Positions 31,763 to 41,278 of a DNA stretch of 64,000 nt are shown one piece after another; positions within the stretch are counted from its first letter, which is position 1; the number at the start of each line of letters is the position of its first letter. This DNA is from Cordylochernes scorpioides. Its lineage: Eukaryota; Arthropoda; Arachnida; Pseudoscorpiones; Chernetidae. The translations under genes were made by a program, and so were the position numbers. The notes below the pieces were generated by a model. The model saw only the letters and a list, made by a program, of their open reading frames with translations, was not told where the DNA came from and made no database searches. Where the stretch lies: contig CP092874.1 in the NCBI GenBank assembly GCA_030710605.1, forward strand, positions 73,163,044-73,227,043. The letters are read 5' to 3'.

Positions 31763-33469
31763 GGCAACTTGTTACCATCAGTGGCTCACAGATATTAGGA
31801 TCTCACCCATACCATGATTTTACTATTCTAAGAAATTTTCTCTAAGGTTCCAGGTCTATATTCCTATAATTCCTTGGACTATAATGTGGGGCACAGGACT
31901 ACCATTGTGATGCAATATGAGCTACCATTGTGCTGTAATATCCAAAAATGTCCATTTAATTTAGGCACATGCTAACATTTCTAATCACATATTGAGAATG
32001 ATTTATGTAATAGTGAAAGAGTTGCTTTCAACTGTCCTAAAATACCTAATACACTCTGTATATGGGTCAGAATGTTTAGGAAAAGAGGGGAAGGGGCCTG
32101 TGATGAGGGGCGATAGATATGGAACTTTAGGCTTCCTTTTTTGCAGAAATTTTCTATTTTCTGAGTACACTTAATTGTTTAGGCGTTTAATTGGCAATTA
32201 GTTACTAAATTTTGCTAATAAGGTAAATTATTTGGATAGATTGGTTTGGTTTAATTTATAATTGCTCTAACAGGTTTGTTACAGGTTGGATAAAAATGTA
32301 AGAATTGATTATTTAAAAATATTTCTGAATTTTGACTACATGTGGTGCACAAGTATCTAATTTTTTTTTTTTATATTATTTAATGTTGAGTACATATATG
32401 AAGAATAGGTTGCAGGTGGGAAACAATGTGGTAGTCTTAAAACGAATTATTTTAAAAATGTTAAAAGTGTCAGAAAAAACTATTCAAACAAAATAATCAC
32501 GGTGTGGGCATATTTGAAATTTGCAGTTTTTTTATGCCCTTCTTTGTTCAATAAATATTTTTTTATTTTAAGTGTTTAAATATATTTTGATTTAGATACA
32601 TTAATGTATTCGATATATGAAGGCCAATTTTTTATTATCTATAAAATGAAGATGAAGACTAGAAACGCCTATTGAAGCATACGCCTTTTCAGGACTTTCA
32701 TTGGACTAGCAGGGTAAGTATTAAATACACTAAAAAATAACTCTTAAAGTAGATATTAAATAAAAACTTACTTCGTCGTATTCGGGACTCATATTTTGAA
32801 ATTCTATAATAATCAAAAATAAGCGGTATTTTTAGTTAAATAAAATACGAATCGGAATACAGCGACGCCAAAATTAAGCCGGATGATGATAGATTATTTT
32901 CAAAATCAATAAAAATATATATTATAAGGCGGGAACTGTCTATGAGATTAAATAAATGAAATTTTATGTTTTAAAATATATTTTTCACTTTTTACACACT
33001 TTAGTACATTTTAAACTTCATTAACAATATTTTCACTTTAATAACAACATTTTACACTTTAATTACAACATTTTCATTTCCTAGCCATATTTTTCTATTT
33101 TATTTGAAACTTTAACATGAGTCGGCGTTGTTTAGTTTCAAAACACTTTTATTTAAATAAAATTAGTTTATTTTAGTATTGTTTGTTGTTATATATGTTT
33201 GGAATGGTTTTAGGTTTATTTGTTTTAAGAATTAATACATACGATTTTAATTAAATGAAAAAGTTTATTATAATTGAAAGAACAAAATAAAAGATACAAC
33301 TTATACTTGATTTGCTTCAAATGCAGTTCAAATTCCTGTGTCAGTTCTTCCAACAAATTGTCCCTTTCTTTTTCATCACACTTCTCCAATAACATTCATC
33401 ATCAACATATAAGGCCAAAATTAAGCTTCCATTTTGTTTTTAAAAATTCATTTATCCAATTTTAATTGC
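31763..33469. other. No gene seen
   Basis: AT-rich sequence with long T and A runs. The short open frames carry no recognisable domain. The stretch just before 33470 leads into the copia fragment of copy B. Confidence 0.5.
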
Positions 33470-33957
33470 TCCAGTTCTTTTGATTTCAAAAAGGCTCCAA
33501 ATATTTTATTCCACTTTGAAGGTGGTTGTCGTAGTTCATAAAGTACCATCTTTAGTCAAAATAATTTGTTGTTATCTTTATATCCTTATGATAAATATAT
33601 GAAGATTTCTTCATCTGAATGTCCATAGAGAAATGCAGTTTTTTCATTGAAAGTTTTGAACTTTAGATTTTTCTTAACACTTAGGGATAACAATATTCTT
33701 AAAGAAATTGTACTCACTACCAAACTAAAGGTTTCATCAAAATCTAGCCCTTTTTGATCATTTCCTCTAGCAACAAGTCTTGCTTTATAATATCCATCTT
33801 CCTTTATCTTGAATACCCATCTGGAATTGAGTATTTTCTTTCCTTTAACTTTTCAGCATTTACAAAATAAGTTTCATTTTTCTCCAATGAATCTTTTTCT
33901 TCCTGGATTGCTTTTATCCAGTTTTCTTTGACTACTCCAGTTACTGCATCATACTAT
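33470..33957 (-). pseudogene. Copia-like reverse transcriptase fragment (copy B)
   Basis: It extends further than the copy A fragment. The minus strand shows an ATFLYG-like segment (KTAFLYGHSDEEIFI), a downstream YELRQPPSKW motif and the upstream YKARLVARG region. Stops and frameshifts are present. Gypsy-1 interrupts it at 33958. Confidence 0.65.
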
Positions 33958-34506
33958 TGTTGCGTTGTTGGTTAACAAAGAATAACTTCCGTGGGTACAA
34001 AGGATCTTTAGGACTTTATTTAAGCCTAATCGATAAAATAATTACAGAAGAGTGCAAAAAATAAAACAACAATAAAGAACACAGCAGTTACAAACTCACC
34101 AACTGCAGCACGGTGAGGGAAAGCAGGAGCAGAACAGGAGATAGAAGTTCGTAGAACCTTCTAGAATATTCCAGGAAGTACACCGGCGTCGGCGGTAGAC
34201 AGCAGTCCGACCTCTTGAGACAGCAGCTTGCTTGGAGTACACCAAGTAGCTTCTTCGTTCTTCGACCCCTTTTTCTTATCTTTCTTCTCTCCCTGGCATG
34301 AGTTTCTCCTCCCTATATATCCCGGAGTAGATCTTTCCAGAACGGTCACGCTTGGTCAGTCAGCCAATCAGAAAGCCGCTAGCACAAAGCGTTGCGCAAT
34401 AGCTGTAGATTGGCCAATCAGTTGTCTTCCGCTTTTTCTACATGATTCTTAAATGCTCTAGAACATTCTCTCTCCATCTGGAATGTGCTTTTATTTCTAC
34501 GTAACA
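33958..34506 (-). repeat. Gypsy-1 3' LTR
   Basis: 549 bp, TGTTGCG to GTAACA on the plus strand. It carries the same inverted CCAAT boxes, TATATA box and GAA/TTC array (34154-34171) as the other LTRs of the family. Confidence 0.9.
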
Positions 34507-34517
34507 CTGCCCCCTCC

Positions 34518-35170
34518 TTAGGACTGATCGTCCCGAACAGTCCATTGTACTGGAACAGTACCCCTGAAGGGTGCCAACCGGTTGTAGTGCACCACTTTGA
34601 ATTTAGACGTCGTCGTCTTCTGAATCCGAAATATGACATCATTGAGGCACTTGATGGTCTTGTAGGGTCTTTCCCACTGGTACTGAAGTTTAGGAGAAAG
34701 TCCTTTCTTCCGTTGAGGATTATGGAGCCAAACCATTTCACCATCTTTGAAAGTCTTGTTGGAAGTCTTGACGTTGTACCTGTCTTTCATTTTCTCGCTG
34801 GAAAAGTGAAGATTTTCTCCTGCCCACTGGTGAATGGCCGGCATCCTTTCAAATGGGGCACCTACATTGTAGATCTTCCACTTTCCTCCGGATCTTGTTG
34901 TTGGTCCCTTTCTCACTGAACATTGTGTACAGTTTCTGCACCATTTTTCAACATCAGTTCGACTTCCTGGCCAACAAAATATTTCTCTAACTTTGGCCAA
35001 TGTTTTTCTGATGCCTAAGTGATCTCCCGTGGGACTGCTATGCATCTCCTGGAGAGCCAAAGGTACATGAGATCTGGGTAACACCAACATCCAGGATTCA
35101 TGCTTTCCATCCTCGCTCTCCCATTTCCTGTATAAGACACTATCTCGCAGGGTCAAAGAATTCCAAAGGC
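34518..35170 (-). pseudogene. Gypsy-1 integrase lacking its catalytic core
   Basis: One frameshift near 35165 separates it from the Gag frame. It encodes the HHCC zinc-binding domain (GDHLGIRKTLAKVREIF, CRNCTQC), reaches the beginning of the core (VGAPFERM), then jumps to a region normally after the core (AIHQWAGENLHFSSEKMKDR) and a C-terminal domain (FKVVHYNRLAPF). The DDE residues are absent, so it cannot integrate DNA. Confidence 0.82.
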
Positions 35171-36742
35171 GCCAGAGACTTTTGGTTTCAGGACTGTACG
35201 GGCCACATCTTCCCAGGATGGTCTTTCACCTGATTCCTTCCAATTTATCATTGGCAACAAATCTCGGTCTTCACGTTGAGCCTTTCTTATAGCTTGGCCA
35301 GTCCAATTTTTCTCTTCTACTTCGTCGCTTTCTTGCACTGTAACTTGTCTTATGCAAAATCTCTCTTTAGCACGAGCACAATGTCCACTTTGTGGAACAC
35401 ACGGCCTTCTTGATAAGGCATCAGCATTATCGTTCCGTCTCCGATGGTTCTTTCTAGGGGCTGTGGTGGTTTCAGAATTTCCCGGACAGTTTCTTCTCAT
35501 GTGGCCATATTGTCCACAACTCCAGCAGTCGGTGTCACTGCGTTGTTTTACTTTTCTGGGGCAAGTTAGAGAAATGTGATCAAGGGCTCCACAAATCCAG
35601 CAGCGACCCCTTTTTCTTTCAGGCTTATCCTTAGAGTTATCTGGACAATTTTTACTTATGTGGCCATTTTTTCCACATTTCCAGCACCCTGTAGCACTGC
35701 GCTGTTTTACTTTTCTGGGGCAAGTTGGAGACATGTGATCATGGGCTCGACAGGTCCAGAAGCGACCTTTTTTTCTTTCTGGATTATCCAATTTAACTTG
35801 TCTAGCCAAGCGATAACTTCCCCTTGAGGCTTGTTGGGCAGCTTCATGCTTCATGGCTTGGACAAGGGTTTCTTGTAGAGTAGTCGCACTTGAAAGTCTG
35901 GCAAACTTTTGGGTCTCAGGGTCTCCGATGGCATCAATAAACTGTTGTTGGGCCATAAAGTCTTGTGTTTCAGACGGGCACGTTGGAAAGGCTAATCTTG
36001 CCAGGCGTCGGATGTCATTGGCCAAATCCTGCAAACTTTCTTTCTTTTCTTGTAGTCTATTCTTGAACTTCACCACATGAAGTTGTTGGTAATGTTCTTC
36101 TCCATATCGGGACTCCAACGCATCAATCAAGGCGTTGAAGTCTAGGCGAAGTTGTTCCGGAATCATCTGGAGTACATCCACTGCAGGTCCACGAAGTGCA
36201 GCAGCCAAAAAGCTTGCCTTATCTCTAACGTTCCATCCGTTAGCTTGGGCAGCCACATCGAACTGGGTTTTGAAGGAGGTCCATGATGATTGTCCATCAA
36301 AGGTAGGAACTTTGACAAGAGGCCTACCCGAATTGTTATTCTCTTGCTGAAAAACCGGAGTTCTTGGATGGCCCGTTTCGACAGCAGCAAGTCTCTCTTT
36401 TAAAGAAGCCATTTCTTCTTTCACAGAGGAAATTTCTTCTTTCATTTCTCCTTTTACAGAAGAGATTTCATCTTCTAAGCATTTGAATTTAAGCCCCAAG
36501 CTTTCTTTGAGCTCTTGATGTTGAGCTTGAAAAGCCTCGCGAGTTTCTTGATTTTGAGCATGAAGAGCCTCGTTTAGAGCTTCACGAGTTTCTTGATTTT
36601 GAGCTTGAAATGCCTGGTTGAGAGCTTCACGAGTTTCCTGATTTTGAGCTTGCAAAGCCTAGTTGAGAGCTTCACGAGTTTCTTGATTTTGAGCTTGCAT
36701 AGCCTGGTTTTGAGCTTGGATCGCTTTCAATATTTCTTCCAT
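35153..36742 (-). CDS. Gypsy-1 Gag joined to an RNase H end (one stop, truncated)
   Basis: The natural start is ATG at 36740-36742; a TAG at 36659-36661 (from CAG) interrupts it and a downstream ATG at 36655 opens 500 codons. The N-terminus has tandem 14-residue repeats with core QAQNQETREALN, predicted coiled coil, then a Gag capsid-like domain and CCHC knuckles including CWKCGKNGHISKNC and CWSCGQYGHMRRNC. Right after the last knuckle the frame reads RNDNADALSRRPC, the end of RNase H, and continues towards integrase. The protease-RT-RNase H region is cleanly missing. Confidence 0.85.
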
Positions 36743-36805
36743 TTTTTTGGTAAGTACCATAAATTATTCAGGCTTCACCTAAAGATCCCACTTCTGACAC
36801 CAAAT

Positions 36806-37361
36806 TGTTGCGTTGTTGATTAACAAAGAATAACATCCGTGGGTACAAAGGATCTTTAGGACTTTATTTAAGCCTAATCGATAAAATAATTACAGAAGAG
36901 TGCAAAAAAAAAAAAAAAAAACAAGAATAAAGAACACAGCAGTTACAAACTCATCAACTGCAGCACGGTGAGGGAAAGCAGGAGCAGAACAGGAGACAGA
37001 AGTTCGTAGAACCTTCTAGAATCTTCCAGGAAGTACACCGGCGTCGGCGGTAGACAGCAGTCCGACCTCTTGAGACAGCAGCTTGCTTGGAGTACACCAT
37101 GTAGCTTCTTCGTTCTTCGACCCCTTTTTCTTATCTTTCTTCTCTCCCTGGCATGAGTTTCTCCTTCCTATATATCCCGGAGTAGATCTTTCCAGAACGG
37201 TCACGCTTGGTCAGTCAGCCAATCAGAAAGCCGCTAGCACAAAGCGTTGCGCAATAGCTGTAGATTGGCCAATCAGTTGTCTTCCGCTTTTTCTACATGA
37301 TTCTTAAATGCTCTAGAACATTCTCTCTCCATCTGGAATGTGCTTTTATTTCTACGTAACA
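36806..37361 (-). repeat. Gypsy-1 5' LTR
   Basis: 556 bp; the extra length relative to the other LTR is mostly a long A run near 36906-36921. The GAA/TTC array is at 37009-37026. This LTR would supply the promoter for the element. Confidence 0.9.
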
Positions 37362-37830
37362 GTATGTTACAATCCTATTTCTTCAGAAAAAGAATTTAAC
37401 ACTTCATATTATTTTCTCTTACAGGTCTATCGGTGTATTTTTCTATTCCTTAACATATATTTTGAATTTGTCGAGTTCTGTGGTTTATCATGGGTATCAA
37501 CTTTCATTTTAGTGTCTTGACTCTCACCTATTTCAGAATCCAAATCTCTGTACCTTGGCCAAATGACTATGGGCATTTCATTTGTTAGTTTTCCTGTAAA
37601 CACCACGTCTCTTGCAATTATAATCCTTCTACTCTGCTTGTCCCACAATCTGTATCCATTTCCACTGTATCGAATAAGTGAATATTTTTCACTCTTACTA
37701 TCCAATTTTTCTTGATTTCCCAATTTTTTGAAGTAAACTTCATTCCCCAATAATTTTACATCAGAAAGATTAGGCTTTCTTCCATATCACATCTGTGCTG
37801 GTGTTGTTTGTATTTAATTTGAAGGGATTC
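37362..37830 (-). pseudogene. Copia-like integrase C-terminal fragment (copy B)
   Basis: Near-identical to 807-1270. The minus frame at 37427-37750 keeps the same integrase tail motifs. The fragment continues the element broken by Gypsy-1. Confidence 0.7.
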
Positions 37831-37840
37831 TTGTTGTATA

Positions 37841-38627
37841 TGTGACAATATCGTTGCGGAATTTCTTGTTGTTTGATGAGAATGGTGAGGCTTGATTGAA
37901 ACGCAGTCGTTGAGTGGCAAGTGAAGCATACAGTTTAGGAATAATCAGGACACGTGATGGGGTTTGAAAATAAAAGGCAACTGGTTTGGAGGAAAGAAAG
38001 CTTGAGAAGGCGGAGCGGGTTTTGATTGTTAATTATCTGATCACATGGCGGTGATTGACTTAGCTAGGAGATGAGCGGGGAGGTCTCGAGAGCAGATGTT
38101 ACCTTGTTGGGAGCGAAGGAGCCACTGTAGGTGTTGTTCCTATGGGAGCGAAAGCATAACTGACAATTCTTGCTTCTCGATTTAACACCAAGACTTAGTT
38201 TCTTTCCTATTGGTCGAGAGATGTCACATGACCTTTTTCTATTGGTTGACCTATTTAGGCGATACTTTCTAATTGGCCCTGCGGCTTTCTTTGGTGGAAG
38301 ATACGTCCGGCCTCAGTCAGGAAGTATTGGGTGTTAGCTCGACTCTTATAACTTCCGCGGTTATCAGATACGTCCGGTCCTGCTCCGGAAATATTGGGCG
38401 TCTCTCAACTTTTATAACTTCTGCGGTCACCAGACACGTCCGGCCTCGGTCAGGAAGTATTGACTGTACAAGTTATTTATAATTGTGCCCGCTTTAAGCC
38501 TACTTCCTATGTCTTGTTGATACTTTCTGTCCTCCAGTTACCTTATTCTTTATTAAATCTTTGAAAATCATACATTGTACATGCATAGTGGGTCGGGGGT
38601 GCATACAATTTTATACAAATTATGACA
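37841..38627. mobile_element. Solo LTR (TGTGACA family) private to copy B
   Basis: 787 bp, TGTGACAATA to TTATGACA, flanked by TATA on both sides; copy A has the uninterrupted site near 1280. Three tandem units of about 66 bp lie at 38302-38470, each with an ACGTCCGG core. It matches 13802-14550. No coding sequence. Confidence 0.75.
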
Positions 38628-38969
38628 TATATATATTTTAATTGATAAATTATTCTCACAGAGTATGTGTGTAAGATCACAAGTAAAATAGGCGCTAACC
38701 AAAGAAGAAAAAAAGTTCCATTGTTGTATAATATTAGTTTCTATTTTATATTTTGTTCTCTCTCTCTTATGAATCAATAAATATAATGTTTGATTATATT
38801 TTTAGAGTCAGTTTCATTAAAAATTCTAAGCAAAGTTAACAATTGGTAGAAGAGAGTGGTTGTTTGATATAAATTTCAAAATCAAAATATTTAATCAGAA
38901 GATTAAGCAAGAAGTTTATTCTATTCTGTGAACTGAAGCACTTCTGAGAAGATTTAAGGCATTTATATA
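38628..38969. other. AT-rich spacer, no gene seen
   Basis: The copy B counterpart of 1280-1623. Nothing recognisable. Confidence 0.6.
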
Positions 38970-40197
38970 CAAGGGTGGATCAATAAAAAAAAAACGATGA
39001 AAGTTTAATAGAAAAAAATAAAGAAGGAAACAAATGCATATAGGTATACACATTTAAATTGAACTCTGTTGTTATATTTTAAAAAATCTCAAGTGAAGAA
39101 ACCATCTGGCAACATTTTTTTTCCAATAAAAGTGGCATGGAATGCAACAGTAATACGTTTTCTTTATCACGAAGGAGTTAAACCATTTGAAATTGACTCC
39201 AGAATTAAAGCTATTTACAGTTTTAAATGTTTATCTCAAAATTACATTTTTGAATTGATTAGTAAATTCAAAAGCGGCATAAAAAGTTAGGATGGCGCAC
39301 CGCGACCTGGCGCCCCAGTCAAGGTTAGTGATGATGGAACCACCTGGGCCATTGGCGAGATGATACAGAACGATCGTCGATCGTCACATTATCATTAGAA
39401 TTATTTCTGCCGAACTTAAATTTAGTTATGATGGTGTCCAAAAAATTATTACAAAACATTTAGAGTAAAGAAAAATTTGCACAAGATAGGTGCCTCACTG
39501 CTCACAAAGGAAATGAAGGAAAAACGTCTTAACGCTTCTATAGAGCTTTTGTAATGCTATGAATTTAAGGGTGAAGGTTTTCTTGATATAAAAGTGACTG
39601 GAGATGAATCATGGATACACCATCACATTCCTGACTCTAAAAGAGCAAGTGCAAAATGGCATCACATGCTGGAAAAGTACTCTTGACTATTTTTTGGGAC
39701 AGTAAAGGATGCATCTTAGAAGATTATCTTCCTAAAGGCCAAACAGTTAATAGCATAGTTTATTCTGAGCTCCTTGAAAAAAAAATTAAAGTCAAAAATT
39801 CATTCCGAAAGGCGTGATTTGCTGAGCAAAGGTGTTAGACTACAGTATGATAATGCAGGGCCCCACGTGGCAATTCTCACCATTGAAACCATCAAAAAAT
39901 CAAATTTTAAAGTTCTAATCCATCTCCCTTACTCTCCTGATTTATCCCCAGTGATTATTATTTATTTGGGCACTTAAAATATTTTTAAGGGGCATGACTT
40001 TCAAGACTGATGATGCGGTGCATGGATGGCTTGCCCAACACACACAAGATTTTTTCTTAAAGAGAATTTACAAGCTACCTGACCTTTGGAAGAAGTGTAT
40101 AGAAAAAGGAGGGGGTGTAGAGGATTAAAAAATAAAATTGTGTTTTAGTTTCCACTTTGGAAAAATACTTTTATCGTTTTTTATTGATCCCCCCTTG
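38970..40197 (+). mobile_element. Mariner element with dead transposase (copy B)
   Basis: The duplicate of 1624-2847, with the same inverted ends, TA flanks and inactivating frameshift after PYSPDLSP. It has an extra stop where TGG became TAG-type changes near 39550, so it has decayed independently. Confidence 0.88.
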
Positions 40198-40199
40198 TA

Positions 40200-41093
40200 G
40201 ATTAATTTAAATTATATATATGTATTGCATGTTTGAATATTCAGAAAGAACTGCTAAGTGTTTATTATGGATTCAAAAGGTTTGAATATCTATTATCAGG
40301 ACACACTTTCGTTGTCCAGACGGATTACCAGCCTTTATTGCCTCTAGTCAAAAAACCGCTGAGTAATATATACCCGCTTCTACAAAGATTAGTGATGAAG
40401 CTTTTGGCATTTGACTTAAAATTTCAGTACAAACCAGGAAAATACTTGATTGTCGCTTATACCCTAATCCAAGGATACTCACCCCATGGACGAAATACCA
40501 ACACCTTTTCTTGAGGATAAAAGAATGGTCAAGATGGTGTATGTTAATATATCGACTAAAAACTGGTAATGCAGCAGAAATATACCCGAGAGGATCCCGC
40601 TTTAGTTAAAATAATAAATCATGTGATTGAGGGGTGGCCAATATGCAAAAAAGACGTCGATGAAGATGTTAAGGCATTTTTCGATTTCAGACACCGTTTA
40701 TATTAATGGAATGATCTATTATGTATCGTGTCGGCCATAGTTATTCAGAGGACACAAAGGAATAATATGCTCAATCTGTTGCACCAATCGCACCAAGGGA
40801 TATCAGCCATTCAGGGTTTGGCGCGAGAATCTTTGTTTTGGCCAATGTCCATCGACATTACTGAAAAAGAATAAAAGATTGTGAAATTTATCAAAAATAT
40901 CAGAAATCGAAAATACAGTAGCCGTTAAAACCTTTCCCAGTTCCAGATTATCCATGGCAGACAGTATCATTGGACATATTTTATATTCAGAAAAAGCCCC
41001 ATTTGTTAGTGGTCGACAGATATAGTGGCTACAGGAGGTATTTGCATTAAACCCACCTACGGCGATTAATGTAAAAAATAAATTGAGAGAAAC
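40200..41093 (+). pseudogene. Gypsy-A RNase H-integrase remnant, part 1 (copy B)
   Basis: Same content as 2850-3745 in copy A: RNase H end, then integrase zinc-binding region. Extra small indels (near 40465, 40700 and 40850) break it more than copy A. It ends at GAAAC (41089-41093), the target duplicated by Gypsy-2. Confidence 0.82.
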
Positions 41094-41216
41094 TGTTTTA
41101 ATGTCCATTCATACAGAGTTCAAACAACAACTGACTCACCCGTGCTGGCAAGGTCACGCTCCGCTGCGTCACGTGGGAAAACATACGTAGATGTTTTCTT
41201 ACATGTTCTCAGCACA
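41094..41216 (-). repeat. Gypsy-2 3' LTR
   Basis: TGTTTTAATG to CTCAGCACA, 123 bp. Next to it lies the pyrimidine tract TCCCCCTTTTT, the complement of a polypurine tract. Confidence 0.9.
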
Positions 41217-41278
41217 TCCCCCTTTTTAAGACTTTAAATATATATATATACATTACAAACTTTAAATGCATAATATAA

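Larger units (their letters stand above)
33958..37361 (-). mobile_element. Gypsy-1, internally deleted LTR retrotransposon
   Basis: 3.4 kb, with LTRs at 33958-34506 and 36806-37361. The primer-binding site beside the 5' LTR reads TGGTGTCAGAAGTGGGAT, matching the 3' end of a tRNA-Leu. Flanks are CTAT and GTAT. Internal sequence encodes Gag, then jumps directly to the last residues of RNase H and on to integrase, which itself lacks the catalytic core. Protease, RT and most of RNase H are gone. It would depend on enzymes from another element. Confidence 0.9.

Noticed and set aside
21200..33000. Search for further upstream tra2 RS-domain exons
   Set aside because: No run of Arg/Ser codons with splice sites could be recognised on the minus strand, so none is annotated.
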